64,000 nucleotides of DNA, from contig NZ_JADQDR010000004.1 in NCBI RefSeq assembly GCF_015694705.1, forward strand, positions 62,001 through 126,000, given 5' to 3'. Below the pieces are notes generated by a model. It worked only from the letters and a program-made list of their open reading frames with translations. It had not been told where the DNA came from and searched no databases. The position numbers were made by a program, and so were the translations under genes. Each line of letters begins with the position of its first letter. The first letter of the stretch is position 1. This DNA is from Pontibacter rufus (lineage in GTDB: Bacteria; Bacteroidota; Bacteroidia; Cytophagales; Hymenobacteraceae). Below, piece after piece: positions 55,707 through 63,941 of the stretch.

Positions 55707-56077
55707 GTTTCAATTTATTTAGGAGTTTTATTTGCTGGTATTCTTCACTTCTTCACTTACTGCCAACTATCATATAACAGGAACAACTCCTGCTATCTGC
55801 ACTATGTCTGGAGATAGCTTGAAACATATTGCTTCTCGAATTTAGATTAGAAACTAAATATAATCAAATTCCGGTTCCTATAAAATAAATCAAACAGGCT
55901 GCTATTCACCAAAGAGCCTTTACCACTATTCACAGCCAAAGAAAAGATCAGATAAATATAGTTGAGGTTTGGCAAATCTGGCACGGGCCCACAGCGTACA
56001 GGCGCGTCAAATTTCTGTATCTTTGCAAAATGCACAGCGCCAGGTATAGCCGTGCGCCAGAACAAAGTATAGCCAAC
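55707..56077. other. AT-rich intergenic stretch
   Basis: These 371 bases contain the RluA promoter at 56018 and no supported gene. A 214-codon minus-strand frame from 56491 is a shadow of the pseudouridine synthase gene. Confidence 0.5.
56018..56025 (+). promoter_or_regulatory. -7 promoter element for the RluA-type gene
   Basis: TATCTTTG fits TAnnTTTG. It lies 5 nt before an ATG at 56030, too close to be its start, which supports the ATG at 56078. Confidence 0.6.
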
Positions 56078-56788
56078 ATGAAGTACCCGGTTTTTAAAGA
56101 CCTGATTATATTCGAGAACGAGGATTATGTGGTGGTGAACAAGCCGCCTTTTGTATCGACACTGGAGGACAGAACGCCCAATGCGACGAACATGCTCAAG
56201 CTTGCCCGCCAATACAGCCCCGATATGCAGGCCTGCCACCGCCTCGATAAAGATACATCGGGCTGCCTGGTATTTGCCAAAAATCCGGAAGCGTACCGCC
56301 ACCTGGCCATGCAATTTGAGCACCGCCAGGTATACAAAATATACCATGCCGTGGTATGGGGCCAGCACAAGTTGGAGGACGAGCTGGTGAGCCGCTCTAT
56401 CCTGGCGAGTGCCAAAGGTGTTGCCAAGCTCACGCCCAAAGGCAAGCCCGCCGAAACGTACTTTACCACCATCGAGAATTTCAGCCGCCATACGCTATTG
56501 GAGTGCAGCCCGGTAACCGGCCGCCTGCACCAGATACGCGTACACGCCGCCTTTCTGGGAGCGCCCATTGTGGCAGACGAGCTCTATGGTGGCGAGCCCG
56601 TTTACCTGAGCAACCTGAAGCGCGGCTTCAACCTGAAAGATGGCACTGAAGAGCAGCCGCTTATTAAACGGTTTGCACTGCACTCCTTCAATATTGGCTT
56701 TATGCTGCTGAACGGCGAGCCTGTGAAAATTGAGGCGCCTTACCCCAAAGATTTTGCGGTGCTGGTAAAGCAACTGCGGCAGTATTAG
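56078..56788 (+). CDS. RluA-family pseudouridine synthase
   Basis: The protein (236 aa from the chosen ATG) has the RluA catalytic segment CHRLDKDTSGCLVFAKN, with Asp57 as nucleophile, and VNKPPFVSTLED near the N-terminus. Family members turn uridine into pseudouridine in rRNA or tRNA; the RNA site cannot be read. The longer frame from 56030 starts inside the promoter zone. It converges on a quinone oxidoreductase gene with a 28-bp hairpin between. Confidence 0.93.
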   Translation: MKYPVFKDLIIFENEDYVVVNKPPFVSTLEDRTPNATNMLKLARQYSPDMQACHRLDKDTSGCLVFAKNPEAYRHLAMQFEHRQVYKIYHAVVWGQHKLEDELVSRSILASAKGVAKLTPKGKPAETYFTTIENFSRHTLLECSPVTGRLHQIRVHAAFLGAPIVADELYGGEPVYLSNLKRGFNLKDGTEEQPLIKRFALHSFNIGFMLLNGEPVKIEAPYPKDFAVLVKQLRQY

Positions 56789-56810
56789 CAAGTTATAGAC
56801 CTGGAGAAAG

Positions 56811-56883
56811 GATAAAAGACAAAGGACAAAAGATGTGGGATTGTTATTTACAGTACCACATCTTTTGTCCTTTGTCTTTTATC
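56811..56883. terminator. 28-bp perfect hairpin between converging genes
   Basis: The arms at 56811-56838 and 56856-56883 are exact complements around a 17-nt loop. The plus-strand left arm is purine-rich (AAAAGACAAAGGACAAAAGA), the same pattern seen in other gaps of the window. It can serve as a terminator for both genes. Confidence 0.7.
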
Positions 56884-56890
56884 TGGTTCT

Positions 56891-57871
56891 CTAACTTACC
56901 CGCAGTACAATTTTGCCGGTATTCCGGTTTTGCTCCATGTAGCGGTGCGCCTCGGCCACATCTTCCCAATTATATACCGAATCGATTACGGGTTTTAGCG
57001 CGCCGCTCCTGAACTTGTCCAGCGCGAAATGGCATAAGTCGTTTGTTAAAGCTATTTGATATTCTTTGGAGCGTGAGCGGAGCGTGGAACCCATGATGTG
57101 CAGGCGCTTCGCCAGCACCTGGCGCAGATCAAATTGCGCTACTTTGCCACCGCCCAGGCTGGCAAGTATAACCATGCGTCCGTCAGTACGCAGACAATCG
57201 ATATTATCCGCAAAGTATGGTCCGGCAATAAAATCGATGATAACATCCACACCTTCTCCATTGGTATATTTCAGCACTTCCTCTTTAAAAGACTGCTGTT
57301 TGTAATCTATAGCTTTGGCAGCGCCTAAATCGAGGCAGGTCTGGAGTTTTCCGGCAGAGGCGGTAACCAGCACCCCGGCTCCTATCTGGCGGGCAAGTTG
57401 TATAGCTGCGGTGCCCACGCCGCTGGCGCCTGCATGTATGAGCACCCGCTCGCCGGGCTGCAGTCTGCCCAGCCACACCAGCGCCTGGTAAGCCGTCAGG
57501 AACACTTCGGGTATAGCTGCCGCTTCTTCCATACTTAAATTAGCAGGCACCGGTATGGCCATCCCTTCGTCTATCACCGCGCATTCGGCGTAGCCACCGC
57601 CGGGCAACAACCCGAATACCTTATCGCCAACTTTATACTTTGTTACATCGGCACCAACCTCCGTTACTTCCCCGGCAATCTCCAGGCCCAGCAGCGGGCT
57701 GGCTCCCTCGGGCGGCGGGTATTTGCCCTCGCGCTGCAAGGTATCAGCACGATTCAGGGCAGTAGCATGCACTTTTACGAGCAGTTTGTTAGCAGCTGGT
57801 TTTGGCGCAGGGTATTCCCCAGGTATAAGTTGCTCTGGCCCGCCGGGTTGTTTTACAAGTATGGCTTTCAT
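56891..57871 (-). CDS. NAD(P)H-dependent quinone oxidoreductase (zinc-free MDR family)
   Basis: The 326-aa protein has the MDR fold. HATALNRADTLQREGKYP at 35-52 is the PIG3/quinone-oxidoreductase signature. It also has LGLEIAGEVTEVG, the Rossmann loop HAGASGVGTAAIQLARQIGA, and AKRLHIMGSTLRSRS. Zinc ligands of alcohol dehydrogenases are absent. The family reduces quinones with NADPH; the physiological substrate is unknown. The gene stands alone. Confidence 0.93.
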   Translation of the reverse strand: MKAILVKQPGGPEQLIPGEYPAPKPAANKLLVKVHATALNRADTLQREGKYPPPEGASPLLGLEIAGEVTEVGADVTKYKVGDKVFGLLPGGGYAECAVIDEGMAIPVPANLSMEEAAAIPEVFLTAYQALVWLGRLQPGERVLIHAGASGVGTAAIQLARQIGAGVLVTASAGKLQTCLDLGAAKAIDYKQQSFKEEVLKYTNGEGVDVIIDFIAGPYFADNIDCLRTDGRMVILASLGGGKVAQFDLRQVLAKRLHIMGSTLRSRSKEYQIALTNDLCHFALDKFRSGALKPVIDSVYNWEDVAEAHRYMEQNRNTGKIVLRVS

Positions 57872-58024
57872 GGTTTAATGGACATTGGACTTAAGATTTA
57901 AGACGCAAGACAGCGGAAGAAGGATATTCCTGCATCAGATTCAAAATGCGATACTTCAGTTAAGCAGCTGGTTTATAAGGTTTAGGTTTATTTTAAAATA
58001 AATTTCCTAATTAATAACCTTTTA

Positions 58025-58060
58025 TTACGAAATATTCGTAATATTACGAAACACTCGTAA
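58025..58060. promoter_or_regulatory. Double dyad operator of the BlaI-M56 operon
   Basis: TTACGAA-ATA-TTCGTAA at 58025-58041 is a perfect inverted repeat, and TTACGAAACACTCGTAA at 58044-58060 is the same dyad with one mismatch. Centres are 19 bp apart, close to two helical turns. The second ends 3 nt before the BlaI start. BlaI-family repressors bind paired dyads of this kind, so this is the likely autorepressor site. Confidence 0.8.
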
Positions 58061-58063
58061 ATT

Positions 58064-58429
58064 ATGGAAAAATTAACGCAACAGGAAGAAGAAGCCATGC
58101 AGGCCATCTGGGCATTGGAAGGCGGATTCATAAAGGATTTCCTGGAGAAGCTTCCGGAACCAAAGCCGCCTTATACTACCCTGGCTTCAACGGTAAAAAA
58201 CCTCGAAAAGAAAGGGTATCTGCAAAGCGAACGGCTGGGAAACACGTACCGCTACACTCCTTTCGTGAAAGCCGAAGACTACAAGAAACGCTTTATGAAA
58301 GGTTTTGTGGATGATTACTTTAAGAACTCCTACAAAGAACTGGTGGCTTTTTTTGCAAAGGAAAAGCAGATTAGCGCAGCAGAACTGAAAGAGATTATAG
58401 ATATGATCGAAAACAAAAAACCCGAATAA
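58064..58429 (+). CDS. BlaI/MecI/CopY-family repressor
   Basis: The 121-aa winged-helix protein starts MEKLTQQEEEAMQAIWALEGG. It has PPYTTLASTVKNLEKKGYLQSERLGNTYRYTPFV (residues about 33-66), the DNA-binding wing of BlaI-type repressors. The C-terminal dimerisation helices follow. In beta-lactamase and mec systems the partner BlaR1/MecR1 protease inactivates BlaI on sensing a drug. Here the M56 protease gene starts 1 nt after the stop and a double operator lies upstream. Confidence 0.94.
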   Translation: MEKLTQQEEEAMQAIWALEGGFIKDFLEKLPEPKPPYTTLASTVKNLEKKGYLQSERLGNTYRYTPFVKAEDYKKRFMKGFVDDYFKNSYKELVAFFAKEKQISAAELKEIIDMIENKKPE

Positions 58430-58430
58430 C

Positions 58431-59960
58431 ATGCCAGCCCTGCTCCTATACCTGCTGAAAGTGAACGCTGCCTTAGCGCTTTTTTATGTGGCTTATCATT
58501 TTATACTCCGCAGGCTCACTTTTTATCATCTTAACCGCCTGTTTCTGGTGTTCAGCATCATGTTCTCCACGCTATACCCCTTTATTGATTTCACAGGGCT
58601 GCTTAACCGGCATCAGGCACTTGCCAATGCCTATACCGTAACAGTGCCAGCCTGGGTTAGTGCAACAGTTATACCCGACCAAGGGCCTGTATTTGATTAC
58701 TGGCAGATACCGGTTTTTCTGTTCTGGATTGGCGCAATGGTCATGGCGTTCAGGTTACTGATACAGTTTATATCTCTTTTTCAGATACATTCCAGCTCAG
58801 TACCAGCCCGGCATAAAGGTGTCAGCTTCCGGAAGATTGAAAGTATAACGCAGGCCTTTTCTTTCTGGCAGACTATTTACCTGAATCCGGAACAGCACAA
58901 ACACGATGAAACCGAATCGATACTCCGGCACGAGCAGGTGCACATACAAGGCTGGCACACGCTTGATGTGCTGCTTGCTGAGCTAAGCACCGTGTTTTAC
59001 TGGTTTAACCCGGGCGTATGGCTCCTGAAAAAAGCCATCAAAGAGAACCTGGAATTTATAGCCGACCAGAAAGTAGTTAAGGCCGGTGCAGACAGAAAAC
59101 AATACCAATACCTGCTCCTGAAAGTTACAGCTACGCCGGAGCCACAGATCGCCAACCAATTCAACTTTCCATCACTTAAAAGAAGAATCGCCATGATGAA
59201 CAAAAAACAATCCTCCCTACTGCAGGTTGCCCGGTATGCAGTGCTTGTACCCCTAATGATGGTCCCCGCGCTTATCGTTACCGCCTGCAGTGAAGAACCC
59301 GATGTTTCGTTGCCTGATGCTGTTGCTGTTCAGGAACAAGCCAGTGCAAAGGCAACTATACCTGATTCTGTAATTTACTACATCGACGGAAAGGAAGTAC
59401 CCAATGATGCCATCAAGGAACTGGATCCAAATGAAATCTCTAGTATTAGTGTCCTGAAAGGTGAAAGCGCTAAAAAGGCTTTTGGAGACAAAGCAGCTAA
59501 GGGCATGATCGTTATCACAACCAAGAAGAATAAAGATTCTCCCCAGGTGTTAAAGTTCAACGAAGCCTTGCCTGTGCCACCGCCACCTGCACCGGAACCA
59601 GCTCCTGTTCCCCCACCGCCACCTGCCACGGAAGCAGATGCAGCGCCATCGCATAGTAAACAGCAACAAAATGAAGCTTTCATCTTTACCCCTAATGAGG
59701 TGGATTACTATAGAGACGAAACGAAACTGCCCGAGGATTATAAGGCATTTCTGAAACGAAACCCAACGGTAAAACAGGTTGGCTGGAAGTTCAACAACCG
59801 GAAAGACTATAACCTGGAGTCAATTGTTATTTATTTAAAATCCGGTAAATCTGAAGTATATGACTTTAATGGAAGCAAAAGCATCCCTGCCGCAGAAAGC
59901 AAATACGGGCAACTGCCTGGTCTGCTTCCACCACCGCCACCTGTTAGGGTAAAGAAATAA
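58431..59960 (+). CDS. M56 (BlaR1-type) membrane metalloprotease with a TonB-plug-like and proline-rich C-terminus
   Basis: The 509-aa protein has four membrane helices (about 5-25, 35-53, 92-118 and 260-280). A cytosolic zinc-protease loop has HEQVH (167-171) and the third-ligand Glu in KENLEFIADQ (near 208). After the last helix comes a Cys-ended TACSEEPD. A plug-like segment follows (VIYYIDGKEVPNDAIKELDP; AAKGMIVITTKK), then a proline-rich PVPPPPAPEPAPVPPPPP stretch and a final domain (about 420-505). BlaR1 proteins usually carry a penicillin-binding domain here; this one does not. It should cleave or derepress the adjacent BlaI. Confidence 0.88.
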   Translation: MPALLLYLLKVNAALALFYVAYHFILRRLTFYHLNRLFLVFSIMFSTLYPFIDFTGLLNRHQALANAYTVTVPAWVSATVIPDQGPVFDYWQIPVFLFWIGAMVMAFRLLIQFISLFQIHSSSVPARHKGVSFRKIESITQAFSFWQTIYLNPEQHKHDETESILRHEQVHIQGWHTLDVLLAELSTVFYWFNPGVWLLKKAIKENLEFIADQKVVKAGADRKQYQYLLLKVTATPEPQIANQFNFPSLKRRIAMMNKKQSSLLQVARYAVLVPLMMVPALIVTACSEEPDVSLPDAVAVQEQASAKATIPDSVIYYIDGKEVPNDAIKELDPNEISSISVLKGESAKKAFGDKAAKGMIVITTKKNKDSPQVLKFNEALPVPPPPAPEPAPVPPPPPATEADAAPSHSKQQQNEAFIFTPNEVDYYRDETKLPEDYKAFLKRNPTVKQVGWKFNNRKDYNLESIVIYLKSGKSEVYDFNGSKSIPAAESKYGQLPGLLPPPPPVRVKK

Positions 59961-59980
59961 AGAGACACTTACCACCAACT

Positions 59981-60017
59981 ATTGGCCTAAAGAAACCAGC
60001 GGCTTCTTTAGGCCAAT
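59981..60017 (+). terminator. Terminator of the BlaI-M56 operon
   Basis: ATTGGCCTAAAGAA and its exact complement form a 14-bp stem with a 9-nt loop, 20 nt after the stop. Confidence 0.75.
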
Positions 60018-60093
60018 TCGTTTATCCGGAGGGCTTACGTTACTGAAACTGCCCTATTATTTACCTGTTACACAGCATATTTTACCCTATCAG

Positions 60094-60124
60094 TTGCATA
60101 TCAAATAACTAACAGCTATCTTTG
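60094..60124 (+). promoter_or_regulatory. Promoter of the ribosomal operon
   Basis: TTG at 60094-60096 and TATCTTTG at 60117-60124 fit the Bacteroidota -33 TTTG and -7 TAnnTTTG pair with 20 nt between. The first gene starts at 60189. Confidence 0.65.
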
Positions 60125-60188
60125 TGTCCATTTTTGAAGTACCGAAAGTCCAATAATCAAATAAATAAATCGCTTACAACCACCAATA

Positions 60189-60638
60189 ATGGATCATTTA
60201 AGTTACAAAACCCAGTTTGTCAACAAGAAGTCAGCCAATAAAGGCTGGGTGATTGTAGACGCCGGGCAAGGAAATCTGGGTCGCGTGGCGTCTGAAGTCG
60301 CCAAGATCCTGAAAGGCAAGAATAAGCCTACCTACACGCCTTTCGCCGACTGCGGCGACAACGTGATTGTTATCAATGCTGATAACGTGCGTTTCTCAGG
60401 CCGCAAGTGGGATCAGAAGTATTACCTGTCGCACACGGGTTACCCGGGCGGACAGCGGCGTATTTCTCCGCGCGAGCTAAAGGCCAAGTCGTCTACGCTG
60501 CTTGTGGAGCACGCTGTACGCGGTATGCTGCCTAAAGGTGTTTTAGGCCGTGAGCTATTCAGAAATCTTCATGTTTTTACAGGTAGCGAGCATCCGTATG
60601 CAGCACAGCAGCCTAAAGAATTAACCCTCAATATCTAA
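60189..60638 (+). CDS. rplM: 50S ribosomal protein L13
   Basis: The 149-aa protein matches L13: MDHLSYKTQFVNKKSANKGW, GNLGRVASEVAKILKGKNKP, YTPFADCGDNVIVINADNV and AVRGMLPKGVLGRELFRNLHVFTGSEHPY are standard. It binds the 23S rRNA early in 50S assembly. It is the first gene of an L13-S9-S2 run with short gaps (4 and 18 nt). Confidence 0.98.
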   Translation: MDHLSYKTQFVNKKSANKGWVIVDAGQGNLGRVASEVAKILKGKNKPTYTPFADCGDNVIVINADNVRFSGRKWDQKYYLSHTGYPGGQRRISPRELKAKSSTLLVEHAVRGMLPKGVLGRELFRNLHVFTGSEHPYAAQQPKELTLNI

Positions 60639-60642
60639 TTTA

Positions 60643-61029
60643 ATGGAAGTTATCAATACATCTGGTAGAAGAAAAACCTCGGTGGCACGCATCTACATGA
60701 CGTCCGGGCAAGGGAATATCACTATTAACGGTAAAGATATCAAGGCATACTTCCCTAGCGAAGTATTGCAAACTATTGTGAATCAGCCGTTTCAAACCTT
60801 AGAATCAACTGGCAAGTACGATGTGGTTGCCAACCTCAAAGGTGGTGGTGTAAGCGGCCAGGCTGAAGCACTTAGACTTGCTATCTCTAAAGCACTGGTA
60901 GTTGAAAACGCCGAGGCTAAATCAGCTCTGCGCAAAGAAGGATTTATCACGCGTGACCCACGCATGGTAGAGCGCAAGAAGTTCGGTAAGCGCAAAGCGC
61001 GTCGTTCGTTCCAGTTCAGCAAACGTTAA
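60643..61029 (+). CDS. rpsI: 30S ribosomal protein S9
   Basis: The 128-aa protein has TSGRRKTSVARIYMTSGQGN (near 5-24), the [19 protein letters not shown] block, and the C-terminal FGKRKARRSFQFSKR tail that reaches the P-site tRNA. It starts 4 nt after rplM. Confidence 0.98.
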   Translation: MEVINTSGRRKTSVARIYMTSGQGNITINGKDIKAYFPSEVLQTIVNQPFQTLESTGKYDVVANLKGGGVSGQAEALRLAISKALVVENAEAKSALRKEGFITRDPRMVERKKFGKRKARRSFQFSKR

Positions 61030-61047
61030 TCGTAAAGGTGTAGCAAC

Positions 61048-61815
61048 ATGGCAAATACTAATTATAAAGAATTACTGGATGCAGGCGTTCACTTCGGACA
61101 CCTTACCAGAAAGTGGGATCCGAAAATGGCGCCGTACATCTTCATGGAGAAGAACGGCATCCACATCATCGACCTGAATAAAACACTGGCTTCGCTGAAT
61201 GAGGCGACTTCGGCCATCAAAAACATAGCTAAATCCGGCCGCAAAATCCTGTTCGTCGCTACCAAAAAGCAGGCGCAGGAAATTGTAACAGAAGAGGCAA
61301 AGCGCCTGAAGATGCCGTACGTAACGGATCGTTGGTTGGGTGGCATGCTCACTAACTTCGCTACTGTGCGCAAGTCGCTGAAAAAAATGTCGACCATCGA
61401 TAAAATGGTGAAAGACAACACAGCCTATGCCGCTATTGCGAAGCGCGAAAAACTGATGTTATCGCGTGAGCGCGAGAAACTGGAGCGTGTGCTGGGCGGT
61501 ATTGCAGACCTGTCGAGACTGCCTGCTGCGCTGTTTGTAGTAGACGTAAAGCGTGAGCACATTGCCGTAAAAGAGGCGCATAAGCTGAACCTGCCGGTTT
61601 TCGCTATCTGCGACACCAACTCTAACCCGGAACTGGTTGATTTCCCGATTCCGGCAAACGACGATGCTTCTAAATCAGTAGCCCTTATCGTATCTATTAT
61701 CGGTAAAGCCATTGAGGAAGGCCTGTCGGAGCGTAAGGTGGACAAAGAGGAAAGCGAGCGCAAGCGTTCTGAAGAAGAAGGCATTAAGGCAAAACAAGAA
61801 GCAGACGAACAATAG
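61048..61815 (+). CDS. rpsB: 30S ribosomal protein S2
   Basis: The 255-aa protein has LLDAGVHFGHLTRKWDPKMAPYIF near the N-terminus and KILFVATKKQAQEIV, PYVTDRWLGGMLTNFATV and PLPVFAICDTNSNPELVDFPIPANDDA-type blocks of S2. Its C-terminal tail is charged and lysine/glutamate-rich. It follows S9 after 18 nt; tsf is the next gene but 230 nt on, behind a terminator-like hairpin. Confidence 0.98.
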   Translation: MANTNYKELLDAGVHFGHLTRKWDPKMAPYIFMEKNGIHIIDLNKTLASLNEATSAIKNIAKSGRKILFVATKKQAQEIVTEEAKRLKMPYVTDRWLGGMLTNFATVRKSLKKMSTIDKMVKDNTAYAAIAKREKLMLSREREKLERVLGGIADLSRLPAALFVVDVKREHIAVKEAHKLNLPVFAICDTNSNPELVDFPIPANDDASKSVALIVSIIGKAIEEGLSERKVDKEESERKRSEEEGIKAKQEADEQ

Positions 61816-61841
61816 TCTATCGTTCCTATTGCATGACAACG

Positions 61842-61878
61842 AACTGAACATTGGGCAAAACTGCTTCAATGTTCAGTT
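61842..61878 (+). terminator. Terminator of the rplM-rpsI-rpsB operon
   Basis: AACTGAACATTG and its exact complement form a 12-bp stem with a 13-nt loop, followed by TGTTTT. It would separate rpsB from tsf, which are often co-transcribed. Confidence 0.65.
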
Positions 61879-62009
61879 TGTTTTAGGGGATATTGGATTT
61901 TAGCTGTTGGATCTTAGACTCAAGACAAAAGACACTAATTTGCTGCTGTGAACAGGATTGCACTTTATGCTCTCCATTTTACTTAAGGAATACCCTCATT
62001 CCCCGATTT

Positions 62010-62037
62010 TAATTCGTAATTCGTAATTTTTAATTAA
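62010..62037. repeat. Short tandem repeat, 7-bp unit TAATTCG/TAATTTT
   Basis: Four units in a row read TAATTCG, TAATTCG, TAATTTT, TAATTAA, just before the tsf start. It may act as an AT-rich promoter region for tsf. Confidence 0.55.
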
Positions 62038-62045
62038 ACAAAAAT

Positions 62046-62879
62046 ATGGCTATTACAGCACAAGACGTTAACAAACTCCGTCAGGAAACAGGAGCAGGTA
62101 TGATGGACTGCAAAAAAGCGCTGACAGAAGCAAACGGCGATTTTGAAACAGCAAAAGATATTCTGCGCAAGCAAGGTCAAAAGATTGCCAACAAGCGTGC
62201 TGACAATGCTACTTCTGAAGGTATTGTTCTGACACAGGTAAATGCTGAGGGCACTACAGGTAAAATAGTAGCTGTGGCCTGCGAAACGGAGCCGGTATCC
62301 AAGGTTGCTGACTTCCAGAACGTGGCAAAAGCAGTGCTCGATACAGCTGTATCTTCTAATGCAACTTCTAAAGAAGAACTGCTGGCAACACCACAGGCTG
62401 ATGGCCGTCCGCTACAGGACCACATCACCGACCTGATGGGCAAAATCGGTGAGAAAGTAGACTTGGTAGCTTACGAAACTGTTTCGGCTGATAAAGTAGT
62501 GGCGTATAACCACTCTAATGGCAAGCTGGGCGTATTGGTTGGCCTGAACAACACCAACGGCACCGACGCAACAGAAGTTGGCAAGGACATAGCCATGCAG
62601 ATTGCAGCCATGAAGCCGATTGCTTTGGACAAAGACGGCGTGGATGCTGCTACTATTGAGCGCGAAATTGAAATTGGCAAAGAGCAGGCACGTGCCGAAG
62701 GCAAGCCCGAAGCAATGCTGGAGAAAATCGCGCAAGGCAAGTTGAACAAGTTCTACAAAGAAAACACCCTGCTGAACCAGGAATTTGTAAAAGACCCGTC
62801 GCTGAACATTTCACAGCTGCTGGAGAAAACGAGCAAGGGCTTAAAAGTAAGCGAGTTCAAGCGTGTAGCTATCGGCTAA
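62046..62879 (+). CDS. tsf: Elongation factor Ts
   Basis: The 277-aa protein is the nucleotide exchange factor of EF-Tu. It starts MAITAQDVNKLRQETGAGMMDCKKAL, the UBA-like domain, and has DILRKQGQKIANKRADN and the EF-Tu contact region VAYETVSADKVVAYNHSNGKLGVLVGL. The C-terminal EREIEIGKEQARAEGKPEAM is also standard. Length is normal for Bacteroidota. A hairpin terminator follows 26 nt after the stop. Confidence 0.97.
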   Translation: MAITAQDVNKLRQETGAGMMDCKKALTEANGDFETAKDILRKQGQKIANKRADNATSEGIVLTQVNAEGTTGKIVAVACETEPVSKVADFQNVAKAVLDTAVSSNATSKEELLATPQADGRPLQDHITDLMGKIGEKVDLVAYETVSADKVVAYNHSNGKLGVLVGLNNTNGTDATEVGKDIAMQIAAMKPIALDKDGVDAATIEREIEIGKEQARAEGKPEAMLEKIAQGKLNKFYKENTLLNQEFVKDPSLNISQLLEKTSKGLKVSEFKRVAIG

Positions 62880-62904
62880 TTGCTGGTTACAAGTATAAGT
62901 ATAA

Positions 62905-62934
62905 AGAAAGGCCCGCAGAGATGCGGGCCTTTCT
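62905..62934 (+). terminator. Terminator of tsf
   Basis: AGAAAGGCCCGCA and its exact complement form a 13-bp stem with a GAGA loop, followed by GTTTT. Two AAGTATA copies lie just before. Confidence 0.85.
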
Positions 62935-63005
62935 GTTTTGGGTTATATAATTACTCAGGAACAAAGTCATGCCACGGCATGATGCTATAGAGCACACTTT
63001 CGGTT

Positions 63006-63272
63006 TCAGGGAAAATATCTGTATATTTCTCTCCGGTGAAGCACTCTTTCAAATGTCAGAACTTCATCTTCATACTTTACCCCAACTCTATAATTCCCGA
63101 ATCTAACGCGGTAGAAGTGATGATAACCTTTGAGCTTTTCGAATGTTCCAGCAGATTCAATTGATTCAAGATTTGCACTCTCATCAAAAACGAAAGCTTC
63201 TATCTTCTGCCGATCGCCTGCCGGAATTTCGGCCAAATCTTTCAGGAATCTTTTATTGATTTTAACTTTCAC
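63006..63272 (-). CDS. RelE/ParE-family toxin
   Basis: The 88-aa product (GTG at 63272, chosen because it sits 1 nt after the antitoxin stop) reads VKINKRFLKDLAEIPAGDRQ, then LKGYHHFYRVRFGNYRVGVKY and LHRREIYRYFP. This is the RelE core with an Arg-rich active strand. RelE toxins cleave mRNA on the ribosome; ParE relatives poison gyrase. The frame extends upstream to 63344, but that part overlaps the antitoxin gene. The toxin is intact, unlike the HigB-like one at 8.1 kb. Confidence 0.85.
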   Translation of the reverse strand: MKVKINKRFLKDLAEIPAGDRQKIEAFVFDESANLESIESAGTFEKLKGYHHFYRVRFGNYRVGVKYEDEVLTFERVLHRREIYRYFP

Positions 63273-63273
63273 G

Positions 63274-63477
63274 CTATTGCGCTTTACCCAGCTGATTATA
63301 AAATTCTCTGGCTTCCTGCAAATCCAGATTCTCGACAGGATCATTTTCTTCCATTAATTTGCCGAGTGCATAATCCTCCAGGATCTGCTCTATCTTTTCA
63401 AAGTCAGCTATGTCAATTTGTACTGCTAATTTGTTCTGATGCTCATCAATGATGTATGTTTTCTTTATCAATTCCAT
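63274..63477 (-). CDS. Antitoxin of the RelE-type pair
   Basis: The 67-aa product (ATG at 63477; an upstream ATG at 63495 would add six residues) has a short N-terminal strand region (IIDEHQNKLAVQIDIADFEKIEQILEDYALGKLMEEND). A charged C-terminal helix follows that should wrap the toxin. It resembles RelB/Phd-type antitoxins. Order is antitoxin then toxin with 1 nt between, the usual RelBE layout. Confidence 0.8.
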   Translation of the reverse strand: MELIKKTYIIDEHQNKLAVQIDIADFEKIEQILEDYALGKLMEENDPVENLDLQEAREFYNQLGKAQ

Positions 63478-63602
63478 GGTATTGTGTTTATCCAACTCCT
63501 GTAATCCTTATATCTGACAAACCTCTTAAAAGTTTCGTTCGCATTGTCAGTGGCTTTTATAAGATATAGCCAATCAAAAGCCTTTAGGAGATATATATTG
63601 CA

Positions 63603-63845
63603 TTACCCATTCCGCCGGACAGTACTGACGAAGGCATCGCGCATGTCAACGAACCTGTTCATGGCAGCTTCAAGGAATTCCTCGTCCAGCAGGGCTTTGG
63701 CTCCTTCATCGCCGGTTACGTTCATTTCGCTGATTTTATAGGTCTGCTCGAAGTCGGCTTTCTCCAGTTTCAGCAGGTACTTGCCGTTCCACGACAGCAG
63801 GGTTACTTTCATGTTCGGGTTTGGGATATCGGCTACTACTCTCAT
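63603..63845 (-). CDS. Small protein of unknown function
   Basis: The 80-aa product begins MRVVADIPNPNMKVTLLSWN and reads as a mixed alpha/beta cytoplasmic protein (KYLLKLEKADFEQTYKISEM, then an acidic helix DEEFLEAAMNRFVDMRDAFV). It is not recognised by family. Codon use matches the core genes, so it is likely a conserved small gene. Confidence 0.6.
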   Translation of the reverse strand: MRVVADIPNPNMKVTLLSWNGKYLLKLEKADFEQTYKISEMNVTGDEGAKALLDEEFLEAAMNRFVDMRDAFVSTVRRNG

Positions 63846-63941
63846 AGGTTAATGTGCTAACGTTTAATGTGCTAAGTAGATTAGGTGTGATGTGCTATAC
63901 CCGGAAGTATAAATCATCAGCAAAGTATAAAAGTCTTTTGT

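Noticed and set aside
55847..56491. 214-codon minus-strand frame
   Set aside because: It overlaps the RluA-type gene, which has clear catalytic motifs and its own promoter.
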